From positions 1 through 64,000 of the forward strand of contig NZ_JBMERP010000008.1 of the NCBI RefSeq assembly GCF_049310925.1: a stretch of 64,000 bases of DNA, in the 5' to 3' direction. Both the position numbers and the translations under genes were made by a program. The notes under the pieces were generated by a model. It saw nothing but the letters and a program-made list of their open reading frames with translations, ran no database searches and was not told the DNA's origin. Each line of letters begins with the position of its first letter. Position 1 is the first letter of the stretch. Below, piece by piece: positions 18,748 through 26,231 of the stretch. Source of the DNA: Virgibacillus_F sp049310925 (GTDB lineage Bacteria > Bacillota > Bacilli > Bacillales > Amphibacillaceae).

Positions 18748-18765
18748 TAATTCTTAATAAAGAAC
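18748..18765 (-). promoter_or_regulatory. Second copy of the SinR-type operator dyad
   Basis: Minus strand GTTCTTTATTAAGAATTA, 22 bp beyond the epsB stop codon. It is identical over 18 bp to the site in the epsA promoter spacer (20325-20342) and contains the SinR consensus GTTCTTT. No good -35 or -10 surrounds it here, so it may be an internal repressor site or a promoter remnant. SinR binding is inferred. Confidence 0.55.
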
Positions 18766-18786
18766 AAAAACCTTAAAAAAATTTGT

Positions 18787-19443
18787 TTACTTCTCATTAA
18801 TAATTGCACCCACCAGGTTTGCATGTGCAAGATCAAGAACTCGCCTTGATTCAATCGTCTTTTCTACCTCTGTTTTCCCACGGTTCAGCACTAAAACAAC
18901 ACCATCACATTGATTGGCAAGTACTCTAGTTTCAGTTGATGTCAATAATGGAGAAGAGTCAATCAATACAATATCATACGTATCCGCTACTGTACGAAGC
19001 AACTCTGTCATTCTGGTATTCCCTAACAATTCTGATGGATTAAAGGTAGTTGAACCACTTGTCAATATTTCGAGTCTGCCAATTCCAAGTTCTTGAACTG
19101 CTCCTTCTAAATTTGCTTTACCAGAAAGGATGCTCGTTAAACCAATATCATTCGGTATTTTAAATATGTCATGGATAATTGGATCCCTCAAACTAGCATC
19201 GATCAAAAGAATCCTTTCTTTTTGTTGAGCCATTGAAACTGCCAAATTAGCTGTTATGGTAGACTTGCCCTCTCCATCGCCTGGAGAAGTAATAATAAAT
19301 AATCGATTTCTTTTTTCTTCTGTTAAAAAACTAATATTTGTACGAATAGCTCGAAATTGATCAGAAACCTTGGAATCGGGATGAGAATATGTAATTAGAT
19401 GCTTTTTATTGATTGCCTTCTGCCTTCCTCTTGTCAGCTTCAA
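18787..19443 (-). CDS. epsB: EpsB-type bacterial tyrosine kinase / CpsD family ATPase
   Basis: 218-residue P-loop ATPase. Walker A is SPGDGEGKSTITANLA (about 53-68), Walker A' is LLIDASLRDP and Walker B is VLIDSSP. BY-kinases of this type act with a membrane activator (EpsA) to control polysaccharide assembly and export. The start is TTG 19443, preceded by GAGGGGG at 7 nt, and overlaps epsA by 38 bp. The protein ends at IINEK without the C-terminal cluster of tyrosines that is the usual autophosphorylation target, an oddity worth checking. Second gene of the operon. Confidence 0.92.
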   Translation of the reverse strand: MKLTRGRQKAINKKHLITYSHPDSKVSDQFRAIRTNISFLTEEKRNRLFIITSPGDGEGKSTITANLAVSMAQQKERILLIDASLRDPIIHDIFKIPNDIGLTSILSGKANLEGAVQELGIGRLEILTSGSTTFNPSELLGNTRMTELLRTVADTYDIVLIDSSPLLTSTETRVLANQCDGVVLVLNRGKTEVEKTIESRRVLDLAHANLVGAIINEK

Positions 19444-20161
19444 CTGATTTCCCCCTCGATTCTAATACTAGAACATTCGAATTCTTTGTAGTTACTTTCT
19501 TACGATTCATGTCAGAGATAACACCTAGTATGGGTACTCCTAGAATTTCTTCCACATCCCGGTCGTCTTCAATGCTTCCATCTAAGGAATCCAACAAAAA
19601 TGCCAAGCCAATACTTACGATTAGTCCGAAAACAATTGCTATAATAACCGTTCTATCTTTAGACCCATTAATCGGTATGGGATTTACTTTTGCCTCAGAT
19701 AACAGCTGAACATCCTTAAAACCCGTAATGTTAACTATTTCACTCTCATAAGCATTTGCCGTTGCATTAGCGATAGCTGCAGCCATCTTAGGCTCTTGGT
19801 CTATTACAGTAATCCTTACAACCCTGGACTCATTTACTTGTTCTACTTCTATTTGACTTGCAATTTCCGATAATTGTTTGCTTAAGTTTAAATCTTCCTT
19901 TACTTTGTTCATTATTATTGGATCTTTAATCATTACCATTAGCGTGTTCATATCCGGACTTTCTGACCCGATAATAATATCTCTATGATTTTCGTACAAA
20001 AGAACAACTTTGTTCTGGCTACTGTAGAAGTAGCCTGCCAATGTAAAAATCACTGTAACAATTAGAATTAACCAAAAACGCTTTTTTATAGTCAAGTAGT
20101 ATTCCTTTAAATTGATTTCTTTTCCTCTTAATTCATAATCCCTTTTTACTACCTTACTCAT
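19406..20161 (-). CDS. epsA: EpsA-type Wzz/chain-length modulator of tyrosine kinase
   Basis: About 251 residues with the Wzz layout: a short cytoplasmic N-terminus, a membrane segment at about 26-45, an extracytoplasmic domain, a proline-containing stretch (NPIPING) and a second membrane segment at about 172-195. A short cytoplasmic tail could touch EpsB. Such proteins activate the kinase and set chain length. I take ATG 20161 (MSKVVKRDYE) because AGGTGGAG precedes it; a GTG three codons earlier overlaps that site. First gene of the operon, with a leader of about 150 nt. Confidence 0.93.
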   Translation of the reverse strand: MSKVVKRDYELRGKEINLKEYYLTIKKRFWLILIVTVIFTLAGYFYSSQNKVVLLYENHRDIIIGSESPDMNTLMVMIKDPIIMNKVKEDLNLSKQLSEIASQIEVEQVNESRVVRITVIDQEPKMAAAIANATANAYESEIVNITGFKDVQLLSEAKVNPIPINGSKDRTVIIAIVFGLIVSIGLAFLLDSLDGSIEDDRDVEEILGVPILGVISDMNRKKVTTKNSNVLVLESRGKSVEADKRKAEGNQ

Positions 20162-20320
20162 TAACTCCACCTTTTTCCTTTACGTATTTAGGTAGTTCCT
20201 CCTGCAGGGTATTCTATATAACGAACGACGTACTCAAAAAAAATATGTGCACAACTATTTCAGTTATTCAAATTGTTTAATAATGCTCTCTACTACTAAC
20301 CAATTCTTTAATTCTCCCTC

Positions 20321-20349
20321 ATTATAATTCTTAATAAAGAACGTGTCAA
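20321..20349 (-). promoter_or_regulatory. Sigma-A promoter of the eps operon
   Basis: On the minus strand, -35 TTGACA (20349-20344), a 17-bp spacer and -10 TATAAT (20326-20321): a perfect consensus with optimal spacing. Transcription would start near 20314, giving a leader of about 150 nt before epsA. The spacer is filled by the SinR-type dyad, so repressor binding should block polymerase. Confidence 0.88.
20325..20342 (-). promoter_or_regulatory. SinR-type operator within the epsA promoter spacer
   Basis: Minus strand GTTCTTTATTAAGAATTA. It contains an exact match to the SinR consensus GTTCTYT and a near-symmetric TTCTT/AAGAA dyad. Looser matches lie nearby on the plus strand (ATTCTTT at 20303, ATTCTCC at 20311, GCTCTCT at 20285), a cluster like those in SinR-controlled promoters. 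Binding is inferred from motif and operon content. Confidence 0.75.
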
Positions 20350-20387
20350 CAGTTACTTTGATTTTTATAAAACAATTTAATTACTAC

Positions 20388-20428
20388 AAAAAAAAGCGAA
20401 TGCAGAGAAAAATCTCCACACTCACTTG
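20388..20428 (-). terminator. Rho-independent terminator of the DEAD-box gene
   Basis: On the minus strand a roughly 15-bp stem with several G-U pairs and a TTTT loop is followed by eight T residues, about 20 bp after the helicase stop codon. Confidence 0.75.
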
Positions 20429-20444
20429 CATCAAGATATGTTTT

Positions 20445-21584
20445 TTACTGTCTTTTATTTGTAAGACTCCCTTTATAAAACTTTTTTTCCTGTAATTCAA
20501 CCTGAAATTCTTTAGCGAACTTTTCCAGTTGTTTTAATTCGTGACTCTCAATCAATGATAAAACGGTACCACCAGTTGATCCGAGTCTTCCAGTTCTACC
20601 AGCACGATGTGTATATTGGGTAACATTTCTTGGTAGATCAACATTTACAACATGAGTTAGATCAGCAATATCTAGTCCTCTAGCAGCTATATCTGTTGCA
20701 AGTAACAAAGCATTTTCAGTTTGTCGGAACGATTTTAATGCCTTTTCACGCTTTTCCTTTGTAGTGTCACTATGTAAGACACCGACTGTTAAACCCTTAT
20801 AAGCCAGTTTTTCTGCAACTACTGATAGATTCCCAATATCACGCATAAAGGAAAGCACCTTTGAATCAGCCATATTTGTTAATTTCATAAGCATGTCAAT
20901 TTTTTCTCTGGACTCGCAGACAAGATAAGCGTGCTCAACAACTGGTTTATTCGTTTCTGACTCCTGAACCCGAATTATTCTAGGGTTGTCCATGTAAGGA
21001 ATGGCGGTATTTTCCAATGCTGTCGGAATTGTTGCTGAAAATAAGAGTAGCTGTCGTTCCTTTTGGGTCGTTTTTATAATACTTTCAACAGTTTTTAAAT
21101 GTTCTGGTACAAAAAGCTGATCCGCTTCATCAAGTACAAGAGTTTGAACTTCATGCATTTTGATTTTTTTCTTGTTAATTAGTTCAAGCACTCTCCCAGG
21201 TGTTCCAGCTACAATTTGTGGTTTCTTTTTCAACTTGTCGATTTGACGTGTAATGTTCGCACCGCCAATCAAGGATGCGCTTGAAATCCCACTGCCTTTG
21301 GTCCAAATTTGAATTTGCTGATGTATTTGCATGACTAGTTCATGGCTTGATGCCAGGATTACTACTTGGATATGTTTTTTTGTACTGTCAATTTTTTGTA
21401 AAAGGGGTAAAAGATATGCGAGTGTCTTTCCACTGCCCGTTGGTGCTTCAGCTATAATGTCTTGACCTTTATCAATAAGGTCGAACGTTTTGCCTTGAAT
21501 TACAGTGAGCTCCTTAAATTCAGAAGCATTCCAAGCCTCCTGTAAAAATGTTTTTCCCATTAATTCTTCTATGTTAGTAGCCAT
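20445..21584 (-). CDS. yfmL: DEAD-box RNA helicase (YfmL-like)
   Basis: About 379 residues holding only the two RecA-like helicase domains. It shows motif I APTGSGKT, DEAD in VLDEADQLF, SAT in LLFSATIP, and motif VI HRAGRTGR. There is no long basic or RRM tail, so it is a minimal enzyme, like B. subtilis YfmL (376 aa), which acts in ribosome assembly and has a similar N-terminus (WNASxF). It unwinds RNA duplexes using ATP in the cytoplasm. ATG 21584 is preceded by GAGAGG; the codon before it is TTG. It has its own terminator and divides the eps operon from the spore-peptide region. Confidence 0.9.
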   Translation of the reverse strand: MATNIEELMGKTFLQEAWNASEFKELTVIQGKTFDLIDKGQDIIAEAPTGSGKTLAYLLPLLQKIDSTKKHIQVVILASSHELVMQIHQQIQIWTKGSGISSASLIGGANITRQIDKLKKKPQIVAGTPGRVLELINKKKIKMHEVQTLVLDEADQLFVPEHLKTVESIIKTTQKERQLLLFSATIPTALENTAIPYMDNPRIIRVQESETNKPVVEHAYLVCESREKIDMLMKLTNMADSKVLSFMRDIGNLSVVAEKLAYKGLTVGVLHSDTTKEKREKALKSFRQTENALLLATDIAARGLDIADLTHVVNVDLPRNVTQYTHRAGRTGRLGSTGGTVLSLIESHELKQLEKFAKEFQVELQEKKFYKGSLTNKRQ

Positions 21585-21797
21585 CAATAAATTTCCTCTC
21601 TAAATCATATTCCTTTTAACCAGTATAACCTTTTTCATTCAATACAAAAAGGTTCATCAATGATTGTCTGTAATATCTTTACATTATTTCTTTTATTTAG
21701 TTATTTTTTTACATACTAGTGAACTAGCCCTATCAAACAATTATCCAAATCATATAGTGTAATATGCCCGCCAATAATCAATCTACACTCATTTAAT

Positions 21798-21845
21798 GCT
21801 TCCTTCACGGGAACGGAAGCCTTCATAGGGCTTCCTTATTTTCGC
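21798..21845 (+). promoter_or_regulatory. Overlapping hairpins upstream of the YjcZ-like gene
   Basis: GGAAGCC (21815-21821) can pair with GGCTTCC (21829-21835), forming a short hairpin followed by TTATTTT. Alternatively its GGAAGC part can pair with GCTTCC upstream at 21798-21803. The two pairings exclude each other, as in an attenuator, but no ligand or regulator is apparent. It may simply be a small terminator. The rest of the 21585-21850 gap shows nothing I recognise. Confidence 0.35.
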
Positions 21846-21906
21846 CCTGTTAAGGAGGTGATTAATAATAAATTATCGTAATGAAATTAATCGAAATTAT
21901 TATTCA

Positions 21907-22155
21907 ATGCAATCAAGGAATAACGATCTTATTTTAATCGCAGTCCTGTTTGTCTTACTTGTGATTGTTGGTGTTGTCATTTCTCAGATGTACTGGGAAA
22001 GAAATAGAAAAGGTTATAACAATTTGCCACCGCCAAGATCCTATCTGAACGGTCCAGGCAACTATTATATACCAAGTTCCAAAAACATGGATCTAATTTT
22101 AATCCTAGTACTGTATATATTATTGATTATTGTAGGAATCATCTTTGGATTATAG
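21907..22155 (+). CDS. Double-module YjcZ-like small membrane protein
   Basis: 82 residues from ATG 21907. Two copies of the YjcZ hydrophobic core are joined by a polar Pro/Asn/Tyr linker: NNDLILIAVLFVLLVIVG at about 5-22 and KNMDLILILVLYILLIIVG near the end. The YjcZ family are tiny spore-associated membrane peptides. An excellent ribosome site (AAGGAGGTG, 21852-21860) lies far upstream of this ATG. The frame is open back to it and reads NYRNEINRNYYS before the Met, but the codons at suitable spacing are ATA (21865, 21868), not a normal start. The true N-terminus is therefore uncertain. Confidence 0.65.
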   Translation: MQSRNNDLILIAVLFVLLVIVGVVISQMYWERNRKGYNNLPPPRSYLNGPGNYYIPSSKNMDLILILVLYILLIIVGIIFGL

Positions 22156-22340
22156 ACATTCAAACTAATTAAAACCTTATTTTATATAATATGGTTCATT
22201 CGCCTTGTCCGGATGGGGAGCTGCATCATAGGTTATAACAAAAGGCATAAAAAATTGAATCAAACCGAAGTAAAAAGCAGTTACGGAAAAAAATTACGCT
22301 TTGATGGTGGCTTAGAATTTCAATTATTTTTTTTTAGAAA

Positions 22341-22418
22341 ACTTGGCTTATCGCCAAGATTTAATGGCGAAAGCCTAAGTTGCACTTATGCAGTAAGAAA
22401 GGATTTATACTTTCTTAC
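22341..22418 (+). repeat. Two-hairpin intergenic repeat, copy 1
   Basis: Hairpin one pairs 22341-22356 with 22365-22380 (16-nt arms, one small shift). Hairpin two is perfect: GTAAGAAAG at 22393-22401 with CTTTCTTAC at 22410-22418. They are joined by a short spacer containing CACTTATGC. A related copy lies at 34836-34893, with the same joint sequence and second hairpin. The rest of the 22156-22493 gap holds no gene I can support. Confidence 0.6.
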
Positions 22419-22493
22419 CCGCTAAGAAAACCCTAACATCCGCCTTGTCTGTTGTTATTTTCTTTCATAGTATGCATTAAAGGAGGTGATTTC

Positions 22494-22610
22494 ATGGGTT
22501 TCGCTGGAGGTTTTGGTAATGATGGTTTTATCCTCCTAGTGGTAATTTTTGTACTATTGGTCATCGTTGGTAATAATTATCCAACTGGTAACGCTGGTAT
22601 TGGTTATTAA
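22494..22610 (+). CDS. YjcZ-family sporulation peptide 1
   Basis: 38 residues: MGFAGGFGNDGF, then a single membrane helix (ILLVVIFVLLVIVG) and a short NNYPTG tail. This is the Gly-rich plus one-helix plan of YjcZ/YhfM-type sporulation proteins. GGAGG lies 7 nt before ATG. It is the first of four tandem near-identical genes, each with its own GGAGGTGATTT ribosome site. Function in the family is unknown; they are found in spores or forespore membranes. Confidence 0.85.
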   Translation: MGFAGGFGNDGFILLVVIFVLLVIVGNNYPTGNAGIGY

Positions 22611-22660
22611 AATATTAAATTAATATAAATATAAAAATACCGAAATCAGGAGGTGATTTT

Positions 22661-22777
22661 GTGAGTCTTATCGGAGGTGATGGTAATAACGGTTTCATTT
22701 TGTTAGTTGTTATATTCGTACTACTGGTAATTGTAGGTAACAATTATCAAACTGGTGAAGCAGGTATTGGTTATTAA
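22661..22777 (+). CDS. YjcZ-family sporulation peptide 2
   Basis: 38 residues starting at GTG 22661, with GGAGG 7 nt upstream. Sequence plan: SLIGGDGNNGF, membrane helix ILLVVIFVLLVIVG, then NNYQTGEAGIGY. It is a tandem paralog of the peptide at 22494-22610, differing mainly in the Gly-rich head and the tail. Confidence 0.85.
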   Translation: MSLIGGDGNNGFILLVVIFVLLVIVGNNYQTGEAGIGY

Positions 22778-22821
22778 TAAACCAATTTAGTATAAAGAGA
22801 TTTTTTGAAGGAGGTGATTTC

Positions 22822-22941
22822 GTGGGTTTTGCTGGAGGCGCTGGTGATAATGGTTTTATCCTATTAGTAGTTCTTTTCGTACTGTTAGTAGTTGTCGGCA
22901 ATAACTATCCAACAGGTCAACAAGGTATTGGTGGTTATTAA
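22822..22941 (+). CDS. YjcZ-family sporulation peptide 3
   Basis: 39 residues starting at GTG 22822, with GGAGG 7 nt upstream. It reads GFAGGAGDNGF, helix ILLVVLFVLLVVVG, then NNYPTGQQGIGGY. Third member of the tandem array. Confidence 0.85.
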   Translation: MGFAGGAGDNGFILLVVLFVLLVVVGNNYPTGQQGIGGY

Positions 22942-22973
22942 TCTAAGAACGTTTATTACAAGGAGGTGATTTC

Positions 22974-23087
22974 ATGGGATACGCAGGAGGTTTTGGTGAC
23001 AACAACGGTTTTATTCTATTGGTAGTTCTATTCGTATTATTGGTAATCATTGGTAATAACTATCCAACTAGTGGAGGAGCATACTAA
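22974..23087 (+). CDS. YjcZ-family sporulation peptide 4
   Basis: 37 residues from ATG 22974, with GGAGG 7 nt upstream. It reads GYAGGFGDNNGF, helix ILLVVLFVLLVIIG, then NNYPTSGGAY. It is the last member of the array and has the shortest tail. A terminator follows at 23221. Confidence 0.85.
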   Translation: MGYAGGFGDNNGFILLVVLFVLLVIIGNNYPTSGGAY

Positions 23088-23220
23088 AAGTACCGGGAAA
23101 ATTAAATGAAAAAGTGAACGTTAAGTTGCTGAAATAAACGCAGTTAAACTGGATAATTAGTCAAAATTCAATAAACATGCTTCTGTTTTCCTCCTATAAA
23201 ATGTACGGACAGAACTTCCT

Positions 23221-23256
23221 AAACGGTAATGCCTTATGGCTTTACCGTTTTCTTTT
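23221..23256 (+). terminator. Terminator after the YjcZ array
   Basis: AAACGGTAA-GCC pairs with GGC-TTACCGTTTT around a TTAT loop and is followed by TCTTTT on the plus strand. It overlaps the stop codon of the convergent gene. Confidence 0.75.
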
Positions 23257-23872
23257 ATCCCTTTTTTAATGCTGCTTTCTTTTCTATATTCACCCTTGGA
23301 AATATCCTGCCAAGCTTTTTTAGCAATATTGCTCCCCCATCAACCCATACCCAACTGTAGAAAAGACTTAATACATAGACCCATCCCAGTGTTCTTATGG
23401 AAAATTCTGAGCTAATATCCGGGCCAAGCAGTGGAAACTGCAGACCGTAAAGAATGACAGAAATACCTAGCAGTAGTATAACTGATGAACTACATACAAC
23501 TAGTATTCTTTTCTTTAAATATGCAATTGAAAACCCTATCGCCAGTCCCAATAAACCAGTTGTAAAAGGGAAAATCACTAGTTCAGTTGGCTGCAGGATA
23601 AATAATAATAAAATTGTTAAAAAGTAGGAGATCATCCCTGTTTGCAATGAGATTACTGCGCATAGAATTATAGGCAATGTGGAGAAAGGACTTATAAAAT
23701 ATCCTACAATCGGTAAATATGCACCTGCAGATTGTAAAAGTGCAGCAAAAGCACTTAATAATGAAGCTATCAATAGTGACCTGGTCTTCTGGTTCTTATC
23801 AAGAGCTGATTGTTGTAATACCTTAACAGATTCTGTCAGTGACCCCCATATATAGTTGAAAAATAATCCCAT
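23255..23872 (-). CDS. Multi-pass membrane protein of unknown function
   Basis: About 205 residues with roughly six hydrophobic segments and a basic C-terminal tail. I do not recognise a named family. The Gly/Pro-bearing helices with short loops (GAYLPIVGYFISPFSTLPI, then FPFTTGLLGLAIG) resemble small transporter S-components or YybS-like proteins in general style only. The start is ATG 23872 (MGLFFNYIWG) with GGAGG 8 nt upstream; an in-frame GTG at 23887 overlaps that site. It converges with the YjcZ array, and no partner ATPase gene is nearby. Confidence 0.7.
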   Translation of the reverse strand: MGLFFNYIWGSLTESVKVLQQSALDKNQKTRSLLIASLLSAFAALLQSAGAYLPIVGYFISPFSTLPIILCAVISLQTGMISYFLTILLLFILQPTELVIFPFTTGLLGLAIGFSIAYLKKRILVVCSSSVILLLGISVILYGLQFPLLGPDISSEFSIRTLGWVYVLSLFYSWVWVDGGAILLKKLGRIFPRVNIEKKAALKKG

Positions 23873-24279
23873 TCTAGCTACCTCCACATGAAAGTATTCA
23901 CCTTTATTATATGAAATGATTACGTCTTTTTATTCGCATAACCGTGCCAAATAACTTTTCCTTATCCAGTTTGATTTTATCCTTGTACAAGATGGAAATA
24001 GCAGCAAGCTCTAGCATATATACCCCACATACTAGCAAACAACTTTCCCTTATGACCAAATGTATCAGAACTGCAAAGTTCCATCTTAGTCATTGCGGAA
24101 TGCGGTTTTCAAAATACGAGGGGGGACCAGTCCAATCTGGAAAATTTTCAATTAGCGGCTAAGCTGGTTTCCTTTTTCTGATAAGTGCCTCTCATCCCAA
24201 ACCGGAAGCATATCTGCTGCAATATCAGGAAAGCCACTCCTGCATGTCGAGTTTAGGAGAAGATAAACCAAAATCAAAA
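23873..24279. other. Intergenic stretch without a recognised gene
   Basis: About 400 bp between the membrane-protein start and the spoVIF terminator. An open frame at 23944-24162 on the plus strand has no ribosome site and no family resemblance. I see no clear promoter, repeat or RNA structure. Confidence 0.5.
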
Positions 24280-24308
24280 GAGCAGTGTAGAAAATTCTAC
24301 ACCACTCT
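24280..24308 (-). terminator. Terminator of spoVIF
   Basis: On the minus strand an AGAGTGGTGTAGAA/TTCTACACTGCTCT stem with one mismatch, followed by TTTTGATTTTGG, directly after the spoVIF stop codon. Confidence 0.8.
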
Positions 24309-24318
24309 AAAAGAAAAG

Positions 24319-24564
24319 CTATTTCTTCATCATTTTTGAGATTGACTTCTCGTCAATACCTTTATTGTTAACAAGCATCTTAACTATTTTATCTTCTGTC
24401 TCTTTGGAAACAGGTTTACCAGCCAATCTAGATACTTGCCTTACCAGGTCCCTAGCTGTTTTTTCATTATGAATATCTTTTCCCTTTAATGAATCAGCTA
24501 GTTTTTTAATACTACCCATGGATACACCTGTCTTCTTTTCTACATTTTTAAACATATCTGACAT
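24319..24564 (-). CDS. spoVIF: Stage VI sporulation protein F
   Basis: 81 residues matching the SpoVIF (YjcC) family in length and plan: an N-terminal FKNVEKKTGVSMGSIKKLADSL, a middle LVRQVSRLAGKPVS and a C-terminal KMLVNNKGID. The family is needed for spore coat assembly and GerE-dependent gene expression late in sporulation. A strong GGGAGGAGGG site precedes the ATG. It is transcribed after the amine oxidase gene in the same direction with an 86-bp gap, so it may have its own sporulation promoter, which I did not identify. Confidence 0.9.
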   Translation of the reverse strand: MSDMFKNVEKKTGVSMGSIKKLADSLKGKDIHNEKTARDLVRQVSRLAGKPVSKETEDKIVKMLVNNKGIDEKSISKMMKK

Positions 24565-24650
24565 AAGAATATCCCTCCTCCCTAGGATATTTTATGTACA
24601 AGATTTGTATTAGTTTGGGTTAGTGACTAGTTAATCAACTAAATGAGAAA

Positions 24651-26135
24651 TTAGACCAGTGTTCGGTTATGTATCTCGTATGCTGCCCTAATTCCGGATT
24701 CTATCGCACCTTCAACCCAACCATGAAAGCGTGAAGTATGTTCCCCTGCAAAGTGAACCCTTCCTTCCGGCAGAAAAACAGCATCACCAAAATCAGAGGC
24801 TTGATTTGGTGAGAATAATGTAAAACAACCCGCCGAAAATTGATTTTGACTCCAACTGTAGGAAGTACCATTTAAATACTCTTTATATACTTGCTCGCCA
24901 TAAATTTTGTATAACCCGTTTAACGCTTCTCGGATTCTACCGCTTTCATCTAAACTGTTCCAAAGCATGGCATTATTTCCCCAGCTATAGCTCGTAAGCA
25001 TCACACCTGGTCCCCCTATATCTGTTAAACTAGGGTTGTAAGCAAAACGTAAAGGATAATCTGTAATAATATTACCTATCCTTGCTGTTTCCCAAAACCT
25101 CGTTCTGAATTCTAAACCAATCTTTACAGAGGATACGTAATTTAATTCTCGAATCACCTTCCATTTTTTGTATGAAAAAGACTCGTATGGATAGACATCG
25201 ATAAATTGAAAAACAGAATATGGGACCGTTGCTATTGTAAAGTCACTGTCAAATGCATGCCCGTGTCCAGTACACAAATCTCGAGCTGTCACTGTAACCC
25301 CATTTTTATATTGGTAAATCTGATTAACTTTTTGATTGAAGATAACATTATTTTTCAGCTTTTGATATAGAACTTTAGGCAGATTATCATTCCCACCGGT
25401 TATCTCATAAAAAATTAGATCCTCGTTAAAAATTGTTCCGATAACGTCCAGTACGATATCTACAAACGAGTACGCTGGAAATCCTTCTGCTCCAAGAATT
25501 ACTTTAATCATCCGAATTGCGTCTGAAGATAGATTATTTCCAAAGGGATTATTTCGTAAAAAATCGTCAAAGGAATACCGGTCAAACTTCATTCGTAATT
25601 TTTCCTGCTCAGCTGAGGTACTGCTCTCATATAGGGTTAAAAAAGGTTGAACGGCCGTTAATAATAGTTCTTTTGCTGTTTTACCTTGTTCTTCTGGAGG
25701 GAGAGGGAATTGTAGTATATCAGGATTTTCATTATAGGTGGATTGCCTGGTATATACGTTATTTACAAATAAAACATCATTCTTTGTCGTGTTTAAAAAT
25801 TGATTAATGGGTAAATTGTATTTTTTGATATATTCCATAAGTAGTAAATGTGTTTCAGGAAATCGCATCGCGCCTACATCTAAATAATTCCCTGGAGTAA
25901 ATGGTTCTCTTACTGTATAAATCCTCCCACCTACTCGATTATTCCCTTCAATAATGGTAACCTTATGACCTGCATCTAGTAACAACGATGCCGCTACTAA
26001 TCCTGCCATACCAGCACCAATTATTGTAATATTTTTTGGGTCGGGTGATTTTGACAAGCCATTTCGTATAGTCCAAAGCATGTCATCAGGATATGTCAAT
26101 CTATCATCGCTAGATCCATTTTGTTTACCTTCCAA
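24651..26135 (-). CDS. Flavin amine oxidase (L-amino-acid/monoamine oxidase type)
   Basis: 494 residues. The FAD-binding dinucleotide motif IIGAGMAGLVAASLLL is at about residues 38-53, followed by NRVGGRIYT and DVGAMRFPE typical of flavin monoamine and L-amino-acid oxidases. The C-terminal FAD motif HFAGEHTSRFHGWVEGAIESG is present. It would oxidise an amine or amino acid to the imine, yielding peroxide. B. subtilis YobN is a similar protein. The start is TTG 26135, with GAGGAGGTG about 7 nt before it. No signal peptide is seen. Substrate unknown. Confidence 0.88.
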   Translation of the reverse strand: MEGKQNGSSDDRLTYPDDMLWTIRNGLSKSPDPKNITIIGAGMAGLVAASLLLDAGHKVTIIEGNNRVGGRIYTVREPFTPGNYLDVGAMRFPETHLLLMEYIKKYNLPINQFLNTTKNDVLFVNNVYTRQSTYNENPDILQFPLPPEEQGKTAKELLLTAVQPFLTLYESSTSAEQEKLRMKFDRYSFDDFLRNNPFGNNLSSDAIRMIKVILGAEGFPAYSFVDIVLDVIGTIFNEDLIFYEITGGNDNLPKVLYQKLKNNVIFNQKVNQIYQYKNGVTVTARDLCTGHGHAFDSDFTIATVPYSVFQFIDVYPYESFSYKKWKVIRELNYVSSVKIGLEFRTRFWETARIGNIITDYPLRFAYNPSLTDIGGPGVMLTSYSWGNNAMLWNSLDESGRIREALNGLYKIYGEQVYKEYLNGTSYSWSQNQFSAGCFTLFSPNQASDFGDAVFLPEGRVHFAGEHTSRFHGWVEGAIESGIRAAYEIHNRTLV

Positions 26136-26231
26136 AGTAGCCCACCTCCTCTTGCATAATATGAAGGATTGAAGCCACCTATGCTCTAAACCAGTTATAT
26201 TTCATATTGCTTTAATTTTAAAAAAAGTCTC

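Noticed and set aside
22213..22425. 70-codon plus-strand frame before the YjcZ array
   Set aside because: It runs through the two-hairpin repeat and has no ribosome site; composition looks non-coding.
22710..22901. 63-codon minus-strand frame across the YjcZ array
   Set aside because: It is the antisense shadow of two clear tandem peptide genes with strong ribosome sites.
23944..24162. 72-codon plus-strand frame between the membrane gene and spoVIF
   Set aside because: No ribosome site, no family, and low-complexity non-coding appearance.
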